Assembly (NCBI GenBank): GCA_026988315.1
Contig: JALSLJ010000024.1
Coordinates: 1-64,000, forward strand
Reading direction: 5' to 3'
Source of the DNA: Sulfurimonas sp.
GTDB taxonomy: Bacteria > Campylobacterota > Campylobacteria > Campylobacterales > Sulfurimonadaceae
DNA: 64,000 bases
The position numbers and the translations under genes were made by a program. Positions 42,716 to 53,010 of this stretch are shown one piece after another. The stretch's first letter is position 1. Every line of letters starts with the position of its first letter. The notes under the pieces were generated by a model. It ran no database searches. It saw only the letters and a program-made list of their open reading frames with translations, and was not told the origin of the DNA.

Positions 42716-44202
42716 TTCGCTACTAAGGCTTTTACCAAGGCACTTTTAATTGACTGATACGCTTTTTCACTTTGTTCTAAAACTTTTGATTCTCTAGTAA
42801 ACTGTCTATCCAATATATTTAAATCTCTATCTAAACTGCTAAACTTATTGAGTATATCGGGCTTAATTTTTTGACGAATCAGTTTAGTTTTTTCCTTTTC
42901 AAATGACGATAATTCTTCTGTAATCTGATGTATCTCATTCCTTAGCAACTCTTTTTTAGCATCATTTTTTGATGCGCTTAGAGAGTCAGTTTTAATATCA
43001 TACTTGTGCTTTAATTTGTTAATACTAATTTCAACCGTTTGTATATCTCTAAGAGTTTTTGCATTATGTTCTAAAGGTGTATTCTCACCAATGTAGAGAG
43101 TTGAAATCTGGTTTTCTAGATTATAATAATCTTTTTTTATCACATCTATAGATAATTTTGTTTTTACATACGCCTTTGAAACAGACAAAATCGACACAGA
43201 GTTCCAGTGTTGGCCACTATCTGATTGCAATGATGGTATTTTATATTTTACACCATCTACGATAATAATATCCAAAGAATAGTATTTTAAAAAATCTATC
43301 ATATAGCCATTTAAGTGTGAAATCTCCTCTAATATCAAATCTGCTATATGCTCAAAGACCTCTTTAAAATATATTCTAAATATATAGCCAGAAAAACCGA
43401 TAAAAAAATCATTATTTTGATTAAACTCTTCACTTAACTGCTCTATGATTATTGATTGGATGTATGAAAATACTTTAAGCTCATAATTATCATTAGTAAT
43501 TTTTTTTTCTTTAAAGTATATATCTACAAATCGCTTTGCAGTAAAATAAAAAAAGTCTTTATTTTCTTGCAGGGAAAAGTAATCATTTTGAAAAGTGATT
43601 AACTCCTCTTCATCGATACCGTTATATCTATTTGCAATTGTATTTTTTTGGGTTTCTGGAACACTCTTTTTATATGTAAATATCTTTATAAAAATTTTAT
43701 TTTTTTTGCTGATTATAATATCACTATGCTTAAGTTTCAAGGCTTCTCTAATAGCATATTTTATTAATTCTTTTTTATTTATCTCTTCATTTTCTATCGC
43801 GTACGCAAACTCATTAATTTTCTCTACCAATTCCTCTTTTATGAGGATTTGATCTTCTTTACCCTTATAGTTATACTCAATTAAATCTTCATTCTCATTC
43901 AAAATGTCAACAATACTCCCTAAATTTACACTCTCTTTTGGCTCAATGGTATAGGGAAATACTTTGAGCCTAATCTGCTTATTTGTCATTTTAAAAAGTA
44001 TATATCCTACACTCTCAAAGTACTCTTTAAAAGCTCTTTTTATCTCTAGTATATTTTCATATTTGTCTATACTTTCATCAGGGAAAAATTCGTTTATATG
44101 CTCGAACAGCTTTTTATTATCTTCATCACTCCATCTAAAATTGATTGATGGTTTTTGCAAATTCGCTTTTAAATAATAAATCAACTCTGAATACGCCATC
44201 AA
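42697..44202 (-). CDS. hypothetical protein with C-terminal coiled coil
   Basis: 501-aa ORF; C-terminal ~150 aa heptad-rich; no family recognised. Confidence 0.7.
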   Translation of the reverse strand: MMAYSELIYYLKANLQKPSINFRWSDEDNKKLFEHINEFFPDESIDKYENILEIKRAFKEYFESVGYILFKMTNKQIRLKVFPYTIEPKESVNLGSIVDILNENEDLIEYNYKGKEDQILIKEELVEKINEFAYAIENEEINKKELIKYAIREALKLKHSDIIISKKNKIFIKIFTYKKSVPETQKNTIANRYNGIDEEELITFQNDYFSLQENKDFFYFTAKRFVDIYFKEKKITNDNYELKVFSYIQSIIIEQLSEEFNQNNDFFIGFSGYIFRIYFKEVFEHIADLILEEISHLNGYMIDFLKYYSLDIIIVDGVKYKIPSLQSDSGQHWNSVSILSVSKAYVKTKLSIDVIKKDYYNLENQISTLYIGENTPLEHNAKTLRDIQTVEISINKLKHKYDIKTDSLSASKNDAKKELLRNEIHQITEELSSFEKEKTKLIRQKIKPDILNKFSSLDRDLNILDRQFTRESKVLEQSEKAYQSIKSALVKALVAKKEHIK

Positions 44203-44315
44203 CTACCCTATAATCTTTTTAAATTATCACAATTTTAACTCAATTTTATTTATATATTAATAAAATTAAAATTATAAGTCCTGAATCAAAAATAACACCA
44301 ATTCAGAACTTACTT

Positions 44316-45644
44316 TTATACTTTCGTATGTAACCACTCTTTCTTTTGATAAATATAGTAATATATCAAACCTTTTAGGAGTGTTTCTACATTCATTATC
44401 ACAAAAATTGCAATAATGCCAAAGCCAAATTTATACGCTATATATGATGGGACAACCCTTAAAAACCAAAGCGATAAAACATTTATTTTCAATGTTATTT
44501 TAGTTGCTCCTGCCCCGCGAAGTGCCGCTGAATATACAAAAACTATAGCAAGAGGAATTTGTGCTAAACCAACAAGTATTAAATAGTACGAAGCTACGGC
44601 GATTGTTGCTTCATCTTTTGTAAACAAAGCAACTAAAGATTCAGGAAAAAGTATCAAAATCAAACCAATACTTCCCATAAATATGTAGGCGATTCTACCA
44701 CTTATAATTCCCATATTATAGGCTTTATCTATATGCTGTGCCCCTAAATTTTGCCCAACCAAAGCCATAGCAGCTATAGCAAAACCAAATCCTGGCATAA
44801 AAGCAATTCCTTCTATTCTAAGACCAACCTGATATCCCGCTAACTCTACTGTTCCATATGCAGTAATTATAGATACAAAAACTAAAAAAGATAAACTTGA
44901 TACTCCACGGTCAAGTGCCGCACTCCATCCAACATGCCACACTCGCTTCATATCACTGAGTCTAATTATTGGGATAAGATTGAGCTTAGCTTTAGGAATT
45001 TTTAAAAGAAAAAAATACGCTAGTACATTAAAACTATAAGCTATAATAGTTGCATACGCTGCACCTTCTATCCCCATTGCATCAAACCCATAGTGACCAA
45101 ATATAAACACATAGTTTAAAAAAGCATTTAGGGCAGCTGAAAAGAGCTTTATATATAAAGAACTTTGTGTATCTCCAGCAGCAGAGAGTGCATTATAAAG
45201 CAATGTATCTATAAATATTACAGCAATTCCAAGAGAAATTATCTGAAAATATAAAGAGCCTTGATGAACAACCTCTGGTTGTGCACCCATAACACTATAG
45301 ATAAATTCACTCCCAACATAGCCACCAATACTTACAAAAATGGATAAAATTATTGCAAATATACCAAGAGTAAAAAGCAATGCAGACGCCCGTTTCTTTC
45401 TTCTTTGTCCAATTAACCTAGAGATTAGAGCATTGCCACCAACTACATAAAGGGTCATAAGAACATTTATTATCATCATAAACTGCATACTCATACCAAC
45501 AGCAGCTAGGGCGTATATACTTATCATGCCAACCATAATCATATCGATTAAAATTTGTAATATATCTACTAAGTGTTTTAATGCAGCAGGAATAGCAAGT
45601 TTAAAAACTTTTTTAGTATCTGTAGAGATTAGTTTTGAAATAAT
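44316..45644 (-). CDS. MATE-family efflux transporter, apparent non-canonical (ATT) start
   Basis: Track ORF begins at 45542 inside TM1; in-frame upstream codons encode IISKLISTDTKKVFKLAIPAALKHLVDILQILID; AAGGTGG precedes ATT. Confidence 0.75.
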   Translation of the reverse strand: MISKLISTDTKKVFKLAIPAALKHLVDILQILIDMIMVGMISIYALAAVGMSMQFMMIINVLMTLYVVGGNALISRLIGQRRKKRASALLFTLGIFAIILSIFVSIGGYVGSEFIYSVMGAQPEVVHQGSLYFQIISLGIAVIFIDTLLYNALSAAGDTQSSLYIKLFSAALNAFLNYVFIFGHYGFDAMGIEGAAYATIIAYSFNVLAYFFLLKIPKAKLNLIPIIRLSDMKRVWHVGWSAALDRGVSSLSFLVFVSIITAYGTVELAGYQVGLRIEGIAFMPGFGFAIAAMALVGQNLGAQHIDKAYNMGIISGRIAYIFMGSIGLILILFPESLVALFTKDEATIAVASYYLILVGLAQIPLAIVFVYSAALRGAGATKITLKINVLSLWFLRVVPSYIAYKFGFGIIAIFVIMNVETLLKGLIYYYIYQKKEWLHTKV

Positions 45645-45901
45645 TGTGCCACCTTTGTCATAGTAAGGATAAGCTCCTCTTTAGTTTCAAAATCAAGTAC
45701 AATTTTATCTTTTACCTCCTCTTTTTGGGGAGTAAAATCAAAAACTAAGATATATCCCTTTAAGTGAACTTTACCCTTATTTATCTCCATCCACTCCAAA
45801 CTCATCTCAGCAACTTCCCCTTGCATTGCAACTACAGCAGCAGGATACAGTCTTGTTAATTTACTTAAATCTATATCTCCAATTTTAGATTTATATATCA
45901 T
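45629..45901 (-). CDS. conserved-looking hypothetical protein
   Basis: 90-aa ORF between and overlapping two transporter genes. Confidence 0.6.
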   Translation of the reverse strand: MIYKSKIGDIDLSKLTRLYPAAVVAMQGEVAEMSLEWMEINKGKVHLKGYILVFDFTPQKEEVKDKIVLDFETKEELILTMTKVAQLFQN

Positions 45902-47133
45902 TTTATCTCCTTAATTTTTTGAGTTTTTAGTATCCAGATAAAATAAATACCGCCAACTAAAAATCCAGCTCCTATCACAACAGTAATAAATTCTAAAGAG
46001 TAGCCATCTGTTGCTAAAAAACCAATCATAAAAGAGGTAAAAGCAGCTGAACTTAAAAACAGCATATCATTATATGCTACGATTCTTCCATAATATTTTT
46101 GCTCTATATTTTTTTGCAACAAGGTATAAGTGTAGGACCAAAGAGTTGTTGTAAAGAAACCAACAACTACACTCGCAAAAAGTGAAAGATAAAAATCTTT
46201 CATCACATAAGCCCATAAGTAAATAGAAAAAGCTTGCCCAATAAAAATATAAACTATCCGTTTATTATTTACCCAATTACTAATTACAATCGGTCCAATC
46301 ACTAAACCAATGGCACGGGAGGCATGAAGAAGTCCTAGAGCTAACGAAGTAGCAATTACAGATGCATAATACTTATCTACCATTAGTGCAACCAAGGCAT
46401 CAAAAGCAGTTAAACCAACAAAGGCGTGAATCAACATAAGGTGAACAGCTTGTGGCGTTTTTTTCAAATACCTAAAAGTATCACCCATCATCTGGAGTAG
46501 ATTCTCACCTGTTTTAATCATTTCAACCTTTATCTCTAAATTATAAAGTAAAACAAAACCAACAACAAACATACAAGCATCTAAAACAAATGCGACTTTA
46601 ACTCCAAGCAGATATACAACAAAACCACCCAAAGCCATACCAAGGGTATATGAAAACGACCAAATAATAGAATGGATTTCATTAGCCTTTTGTAGTTTAA
46701 CTCCATCTAAAATTTTGGGTAACAATGACATCTCAGTTGTAAAGTAAAACGAAGCAGCTGCCATTTTTAGAAAAATTAAAGTATATAAAAGCCATAAATC
46801 CGATAAATTATTTACAAAAACTAGAAAGAAAGTTGCAAATATTTCTATGCATATAAGAACCAACATTAAGTTCTTTGGTTTTACACTATCTATAATAGAA
46901 CCAGAAAAAGGTGCTTGAATAACACCTGCTAAGAAATGTAACATTGCGACAAATGCTACTATTTCAGCACTCACTTTCATATCCAAGAGTAGCGTGTATA
47001 TTGCTACATTACTAAACCATGCACCAAAGTATGCAATAAGTTGTATGGTGGATAGTCTTCGTAAAACTGGCTCAGCTTTTAGTAAAATTAAATAATCATT
47101 CATAAATGCAAGGTTATCATAATAAGGAATCAT
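45898..47133 (-). CDS. MFS transporter
   Basis: 12-TM-like pattern; STIQLIAYFGAWFSNVAIYTLLLDM resembles enterobactin-exporter-like MFS proteins. Confidence 0.85.
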   Translation of the reverse strand: MIPYYDNLAFMNDYLILLKAEPVLRRLSTIQLIAYFGAWFSNVAIYTLLLDMKVSAEIVAFVAMLHFLAGVIQAPFSGSIIDSVKPKNLMLVLICIEIFATFFLVFVNNLSDLWLLYTLIFLKMAAASFYFTTEMSLLPKILDGVKLQKANEIHSIIWSFSYTLGMALGGFVVYLLGVKVAFVLDACMFVVGFVLLYNLEIKVEMIKTGENLLQMMGDTFRYLKKTPQAVHLMLIHAFVGLTAFDALVALMVDKYYASVIATSLALGLLHASRAIGLVIGPIVISNWVNNKRIVYIFIGQAFSIYLWAYVMKDFYLSLFASVVVGFFTTTLWSYTYTLLQKNIEQKYYGRIVAYNDMLFLSSAAFTSFMIGFLATDGYSLEFITVVIGAGFLVGGIYFIWILKTQKIKEIK

Positions 47134-47168
47134 AGTTATTTAAAAATAAAAAATTACAATATTTTTAT

Positions 47169-47195
47169 TAAAGATATTTTTATTTGTGTCGATAT
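47169..47195 (+). promoter_or_regulatory. sigma-28-like (FliA) promoter upstream of flaG
   Basis: TAAAGATA, 11-nt spacer, GTCGATAT, versus consensus TAAAGTTT-N11-GCCGATAA. Confidence 0.65.
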
Positions 47196-47234
47196 GGTAT
47201 GTAATTACTATAAATATAAATCGAGGAGTTAGTC

Positions 47235-47633
47235 ATGGATGGCATAGCAGGTGCTTTAAAACAGCAACAAACTCAAACAAGTAACCAGGGATCTCAAGGA
47301 AGAGCAACTCAAAAGGTTCAACACTCACAAGCTCAAAAGATTGATGTTTCCAAGCAAGCTCAAGAGGTATCGACAACAAAAAACACTCAAAGTAGTAAAA
47401 AAATCTCTTCAGAAGAACAAGCAAGGGAGCTAGTAAACAAGCTCAATGACGCTTTGGCACCAATGAGTACAGATTTAAGATTTGGTTTTGATAATACTGA
47501 TGAAGTATTTTATGTGTCAGTAATTGAATCATCTTCAAATAAAATGATTAGAAGATTTCCAGCAGAACAAGCTGCTGATTTTTTACCAAAAATGCAAGAA
47601 GTTACAGGCATCCTTTTTGATTCAAAAGGGTAA
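47235..47633 (+). CDS. flaG: FlaG-family flagellar protein
   Basis: LVNKLNDALAPMSTDLRFGFDNTDEVFYVSVIESSSNKMIRRFPAEQAADFLPKM. Confidence 0.88.
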   Translation: MDGIAGALKQQQTQTSNQGSQGRATQKVQHSQAQKIDVSKQAQEVSTTKNTQSSKKISSEEQARELVNKLNDALAPMSTDLRFGFDNTDEVFYVSVIESSSNKMIRRFPAEQAADFLPKMQEVTGILFDSKG

Positions 47634-47650
47634 AAAGATTTTACCCTTTT
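47624..47650 (+). terminator. rho-independent terminator overlapping flaG stop
   Basis: Perfect 12-bp stem AAAAGGGTAAAA / TTTTACCCTTTT with 3-nt loop. Confidence 0.75.
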
Positions 47651-47811
47651 AGCATAATTGCCATACTAATCTCTTAGCTCTATCTTTTGTTTTGTCTCTT
47701 ATTACTCTAATTAACCTTATATATTTTAACTTATAAATATTCACTAACCATTTTTTAATCTCTTTTATTGTAAAATCGCGGTAATTATTTTGCTTATTAA
47801 AGGTTTTTTAT

Positions 47812-49050
47812 ATGAAAAAAGAAGTTAAAAAAGTAGTTCTTGCCTATTCTGGTGGACTCGATACAAGTATTATTTTAAAATGGTTACAAGATGAGTATAA
47901 AGCTGAAGTTATCACTTTTACAGCTGATCTAGGTCAAGGCGAAGAGGTGGAACCAGCTCGTCAAAAAGCACTTGACAATGGTATAAAACCTGAAAATATT
48001 TTCATCCTTGATATACAAGAAGAGTTTGTAAAAGATTATGTTTTTCCTATGTTTAGAGCAAATGCTATTTATGAGGGTGAATATCTTCTGGGAACTTCTA
48101 TTGCGAGACCACTTATTGCAAAAAAACAGATTGAAATTGCAAAAAAAATGGGTGCTGATGCCGTGAGTCATGGAGCAACTGGAAAAGGTAACGATCAAGT
48201 CAGATTTGAACTTGGATATCTAGGTTTAAACCCAGATATCACAGTTATTGCTCCATGGAGAGAGTGGGATTTAAATTCAAGAGAAAAACTTTTAGCTTAT
48301 GCAAAAGATCATGGTATCAACATTGATCAAAAACATGTGGATGCTGATGGAAATCCAACTGTTAGCCCATATTCTATGGATGCCAACCTTCTTCATATCT
48401 CTTATGAGGGACTTCACCTAGAAAACCCTATGAATGAGCCGGAAGAGTCTATGTGGCTATGGTCCAACTCTCCTGAAAATGCTCCTGATAAGAAGGAATA
48501 TATCACTATAGGGTACAAAAATGGAGACCCAGTAACACTTAATGGAAAAGAATTATCTCCAGCTACTATGCTTAGAACGCTTAATGAATACGGAAACAAA
48601 CACGGTATCGGGCGTATTGATATAGTAGAAAATAGGTTTGTCGGGATGAAAGCTCGTGGATGTTATGAAACTCCAGGTGGAACAATTATGCTTAAGGCTC
48701 ACAGAGCTATAGAATCTATCTGTTTAGATAGGGAAGAAGCACATATGAAAGATGGGATGATTGCTAAGTATGCAGAACTTATCTACAACGGTTTCTGGTT
48801 CTCTCCAGAGCGTGAAATGATGCAAGCGGCAATCGATACTACTCAAAAATATGTTCAAGGAGATGTAAAGTTAAAACTTTACAAAGGGAATGTTGAAGTG
48901 GTAGGACGCAAATCAGACATGTCTCTCTACTCTGAAGAGCACTCAACATTTGAAGAGGATGAAGTATATAATCAAAAAGATGCCGAAGGGTTTATTAGAC
49001 TTAATGCATTAAGAAGAATTATTGCTGGTAAAAAAAGACAAGGATTATAA
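47812..49050 (+). CDS. argG: argininosuccinate synthase
   Basis: [33 protein letters not shown]. Confidence 0.97.
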   Translation: MKKEVKKVVLAYSGGLDTSIILKWLQDEYKAEVITFTADLGQGEEVEPARQKALDNGIKPENIFILDIQEEFVKDYVFPMFRANAIYEGEYLLGTSIARPLIAKKQIEIAKKMGADAVSHGATGKGNDQVRFELGYLGLNPDITVIAPWREWDLNSREKLLAYAKDHGINIDQKHVDADGNPTVSPYSMDANLLHISYEGLHLENPMNEPEESMWLWSNSPENAPDKKEYITIGYKNGDPVTLNGKELSPATMLRTLNEYGNKHGIGRIDIVENRFVGMKARGCYETPGGTIMLKAHRAIESICLDREEAHMKDGMIAKYAELIYNGFWFSPEREMMQAAIDTTQKYVQGDVKLKLYKGNVEVVGRKSDMSLYSEEHSTFEEDEVYNQKDAEGFIRLNALRRIIAGKKRQGL

Positions 49051-49051
49051 A

Positions 49052-49783
49052 ATGATTAAAATAGATATGAATTCACCTGAGTTTCAAGCTAGAATGGAAA
49101 AAACGATTAAGTTTACAGATAAAGTATGTGAATCTCGTGGTTGGGTATATAATCCTCAAGAAGAAGTTAATGAAGGTGTACAAATGGGTCTTGCTCGAAA
49201 CAAGATGATGTACAACAAACTGTTTTGTCCATGTTTTATGGTTGAAGAGGTTGATGGAAAACCGCAAAGCGTTGACAACAGAATTTGCCCTTGTAAACCT
49301 GCTATAGAAAAAGAGATTCCCGAGAGTGGCGCTTGCCATTGTGGGATATTCTGCACACCAGAATTTGCAGCTGCTAAACGCATAGAGCTTGGAATGGAAG
49401 AAGCTGTGCATACACACTCACGCGGTCTAAGTAAAGAGGAGTGTGCACAATTAGTAGAACAAAATGAACTTGATGGAGATGAACTTCAAGCACTTATCGA
49501 AGCAAGAGAAATCGGCATCGTTGAATTTAAACTTGTAGATGTTCGTGAGCACATGGAGTGGCAGATGGGTCACATCAAGGGTGCTGATGCACTTGTTCCA
49601 ACAAGTAGTTTTTTTCAAACTTGGGATGCAGCGAAACTAAAAAAAGATGAAAATATAATTCTATATTGTCATGTTGGAAGCCGTTCAGCACATGTTGCAA
49701 GAATTTTAGCAGATATGGGATACTCAAAAATAGGAAACTTAACTCATGGTATCGTTACCTACAGTGGCGAAATAGAAAAATAA
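49052..49783 (+). CDS. ferredoxin-thioredoxin reductase catalytic domain fused to rhodanese domain
   Basis: FCPC...ICPC...ACHC cysteine pattern of FTR beta, then DVREHMEWQMGHIKGA...ILYCHVGSRSAHVA rhodanese. Confidence 0.85.
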   Translation: MIKIDMNSPEFQARMEKTIKFTDKVCESRGWVYNPQEEVNEGVQMGLARNKMMYNKLFCPCFMVEEVDGKPQSVDNRICPCKPAIEKEIPESGACHCGIFCTPEFAAAKRIELGMEEAVHTHSRGLSKEECAQLVEQNELDGDELQALIEAREIGIVEFKLVDVREHMEWQMGHIKGADALVPTSSFFQTWDAAKLKKDENIILYCHVGSRSAHVARILADMGYSKIGNLTHGIVTYSGEIEK

Positions 49784-49802
49784 ATAAATTTTAGGAAAAA
49801 AA

Positions 49803-50249
49803 ATGAAAGTATTATTAATCAAAGATGTAAAAAGCCTTGGGAAAAAAGGTGAAGTTAAAGAAGTTAAAGATGGTTATGGGAAAAACTTTCTTATTGCTAA
49901 GGGCTTTGCAAGATCTGCAACACCAGAGATACTAGCGCAACACGCACAGGATGAACTTATTGTAGCCCAAAATCTTGAAAAAGAGGTAAATGCCCTCAAA
50001 GAGATAGCTGCACAACTTGATAAATGTGAAATTATAATTACAAAAAAACTTGGTCAAAATGGTCACCTTTTCGGTTCTGTCACAAAAGATGAAATTGCAG
50101 TAGCACTTAAAGATCAACACGGGATTGAAATTGATAAAAAACATATCAATGAAAAGCATGCTATTAAAACGATTGGTGAACATGACTTAGATTTTAAACT
50201 AGGTCATGGTTTACATGCAACACTTCATGTGGATGTACAAGGCGAATAA
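49803..50249 (+). CDS. rplI: 50S ribosomal protein L9
   Basis: [31 protein letters not shown]. Confidence 0.97.
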   Translation: MKVLLIKDVKSLGKKGEVKEVKDGYGKNFLIAKGFARSATPEILAQHAQDELIVAQNLEKEVNALKEIAAQLDKCEIIITKKLGQNGHLFGSVTKDEIAVALKDQHGIEIDKKHINEKHAIKTIGEHDLDFKLGHGLHATLHVDVQGE

Positions 50250-50791
50250 TGTTTGATGCCACTACGATACTTGCTTATAAGGGCAAAAATAGAGCTGTAA
50301 TTGGGGGAGATGGACAAGTTACTTTTGGAGATTCAGTTCTTAAAGGTAATGCTACAAAAATACGCACACTTCACAAAGGTAAAATACTTGCTGGTTTTGC
50401 AGGAAGTACAGCGGATGCTTTTAATCTTTTTGATATGTTTGAAGAGTTCTTAGAAGATAAAAAAGGCGATATTTTAAAGTCTGTAATTGAGTTCTCTAAA
50501 GCTTGGCGTAAAGATAAAGTTCTTCGTCGATTAGAGGCTATGATGATTGTTTTAAATAATGAACATATCTTTATCCTTACTGGGAATGGGGATGTAGTTG
50601 AACCAGAAGATGGTGAAATCGCATCTATAGGTAGTGGGGGGAACTACGCTATCTCCGCTGCACGAGCTCTTAAAAAACATGCCTCTTTAGATGAGGAAGA
50701 ACTTGTTAAAGAGAGTTTAAATGTAGCAGCAGATTTGTGTATCTACACAAACCATAATATTAAAACTTTAACATTAGAAAAAGGTAAATAA
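50249..50791 (+). CDS. hslV: HslUV protease subunit HslV
   Basis: [24 protein letters not shown]; starts on the previous stop (TAATG). Confidence 0.95.
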   Translation: MFDATTILAYKGKNRAVIGGDGQVTFGDSVLKGNATKIRTLHKGKILAGFAGSTADAFNLFDMFEEFLEDKKGDILKSVIEFSKAWRKDKVLRRLEAMMIVLNNEHIFILTGNGDVVEPEDGEIASIGSGGNYAISAARALKKHASLDEEELVKESLNVAADLCIYTNHNIKTLTLEKGK

Positions 50792-52119
50792 TGGACTTAA
50801 CTCCAAAAGAGATTGTTGAATATCTAGATAAGTATGTCATATCTCAACAAAATGCAAAAAAAACGATTGCTCTTGCTTTAAGAACAAGATATAGAAGAAT
50901 GCAGTTAAGTGCAGAACTTCAAGCTGAAATAATGCCAAAAAATATTTTGATGATCGGCTCTACTGGTGTTGGTAAAACAGAAATATCACGCCGTTTAGCA
51001 AAGATGATGCAAGTGCCTTTTATTAAAGTAGAAGCTTCGAAATATACAGAAGTTGGGTTTGTAGGTCGTGATGTCGAATCAATGGTCCGTGATTTAGTTG
51101 TCGCATCAATAAGCATTGTAAAAGCTGAAAAAGAGGAAGAAAATAAAGAGAAGATTGAAAATTATGTTACCAACAAGATAGTAGAAAAACTTCTTCCACC
51201 TCTTCCAGATGCTGCGAGTGAATCAAAAAAAGATGATTACCAAAGACTCCTGAGTGCAATGGAAGATAAAGTGATAAACGGTGAAGTAGATGATAGAATT
51301 ATTGAAATAGAGTTTGCTAAAACTAATATAGAGTTTAATGACACAAACCTACCACCAGAGATGGCAAAAGTTCAAGAAAGCTTTTCTAAAATATTTACTA
51401 CTATGAATAAAGATGATAATAAAAAAGAAGTGACTGTAAAAGATGCCAAATCACTACTTAAGCATGAAGCTAAGTCCAAACTTCTTGATATGACAAGTAT
51501 CAATACAGAAGCGCTCAAGCGTGCTGAAGATGGAGGGATAATCTTTTTAGATGAGATAGATAAAATTGCTATAAGTGCAAAAAGCCAAGGGAGAAACGAT
51601 CCATCTAAAGAGGGAGTTCAAAGGGATTTACTCCCTATTGTTGAGGGGAGCAGTGTTACTACAAAATATGGTGTTATCAATACTGATCATATCCTCTTCA
51701 TCGCTGCTGGTGCATTTCACTTGACTAAACCTAGTGATCTTATTCCAGAACTTCAAGGTAGATTTCCTCTTAGAGTTGAGCTAGAATCACTTACAGAAGA
51801 AACACTTTACAAAATACTCACACAAACAAAAAACTCTTTACTCAATCAATACGAGGCTCTCTTAGGTGTTGAAGATGTTAAATTAGTATTTGAAGATGCA
51901 GCTATTAAAGCTATCGCAAAGCTCTCTCACCGTGCAAACGAGATAACAGAAGATATTGGTGCGAGAAGGCTCCATACGGTTTTAGAAAATGTTCTTGAAG
52001 ATATTAGTTTTGATGCTGATGAGTATAAAAATAAAGAATTTGTTATAACAGCAAATTTGGTACATGAAAAACTTGATGTAGTAGTTGAGGATGATGACCT
52101 CTCTCGCTATATCTTATAA
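50791..52119 (+). CDS. hslU: HslUV ATPase subunit HslU
   Basis: LTPKEIVEYLDKYVISQQNAKKTIALALRTRYRR, Walker A GSTGVGKTEI. Confidence 0.97.
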   Translation: MDLTPKEIVEYLDKYVISQQNAKKTIALALRTRYRRMQLSAELQAEIMPKNILMIGSTGVGKTEISRRLAKMMQVPFIKVEASKYTEVGFVGRDVESMVRDLVVASISIVKAEKEEENKEKIENYVTNKIVEKLLPPLPDAASESKKDDYQRLLSAMEDKVINGEVDDRIIEIEFAKTNIEFNDTNLPPEMAKVQESFSKIFTTMNKDDNKKEVTVKDAKSLLKHEAKSKLLDMTSINTEALKRAEDGGIIFLDEIDKIAISAKSQGRNDPSKEGVQRDLLPIVEGSSVTTKYGVINTDHILFIAAGAFHLTKPSDLIPELQGRFPLRVELESLTEETLYKILTQTKNSLLNQYEALLGVEDVKLVFEDAAIKAIAKLSHRANEITEDIGARRLHTVLENVLEDISFDADEYKNKEFVITANLVHEKLDVVVEDDDLSRYIL

Positions 52120-52134
52120 ATACAAGGTAACACA

Positions 52135-53010
52135 ATGACAAAAGCAGGTTTTGTATCTCTAATAGGCCGTCCAAACGCTGGAAAAAGTACACTAATGAAC
52201 TCACTATTAGGTGAAAAAATAGCAATGGTTAGCCAAAAAGCTAATGCTACAAGAAGACGCTCAAATGCTATTGTTATGTATGAAAAGACTCAAATAATAT
52301 TTGTAGATACTCCTGGATTACATGAAAGAGAAAAAATATTAAACCAGTTTATGCTTGATGAAGCCCTCAAGGCGATGGGCGATTGTGACTTAATTGTATA
52401 TCTAGCGCCAGTAACTGATTCAGTAGATCATTATGAAAAATTCTTACAACGCAATAATGGCAAGGTGAAACATATTATTGTTATTAGTAAAATAGACCAG
52501 GTATCTCAGGAAAAATTATTTAAAACAATCAGTTCATATAATAAATTTGCTCAACATTTTGAAGCATTAATTCCAGTAGCTATTCCCAAAAAAGTTGGAC
52601 ACTTAGACTTACTACAAATAATCTCTAAAAATCTTCCAGAATCTCCTTTTCTTTATGACCCTAATGATTTAACAAGTGAACTTGTTAGAGATATCTATGC
52701 CGGCTTTATCAGAGAGGGAATATTTGAAAATATAAGTGATGAGATACCCTATGAATCTGATGTAATTATTGATAGTATTGAAGAGGATGCAAATCTAGAT
52801 AAGATTCATGCAACTATAATTATAGAAAAAGATTCTCAAAAAGGTATAATCATTGGTAAAGGTGGAGAGTCTATTAAGAGAATTGGAAAATATGCCAGAG
52901 AAAAGATAGAGTTTCTTAGTGGTAAAAAAGCTTATTTAAACTTACAAGTGAGTGTTAAAAAAGGCTGGACAAAAGATAAAGCATTTTTAGAAGAGATAGG
53001 ATATAAATAG
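52135..53010 (+). CDS. era: GTPase Era
   Basis: GRPNAGKSTLMN, DTPG, C-terminal KH domain GIIIGKGGESIKRIGKYAREKIE. Confidence 0.96.
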   Translation: MTKAGFVSLIGRPNAGKSTLMNSLLGEKIAMVSQKANATRRRSNAIVMYEKTQIIFVDTPGLHEREKILNQFMLDEALKAMGDCDLIVYLAPVTDSVDHYEKFLQRNNGKVKHIIVISKIDQVSQEKLFKTISSYNKFAQHFEALIPVAIPKKVGHLDLLQIISKNLPESPFLYDPNDLTSELVRDIYAGFIREGIFENISDEIPYESDVIIDSIEEDANLDKIHATIIIEKDSQKGIIIGKGGESIKRIGKYAREKIEFLSGKKAYLNLQVSVKKGWTKDKAFLEEIGYK

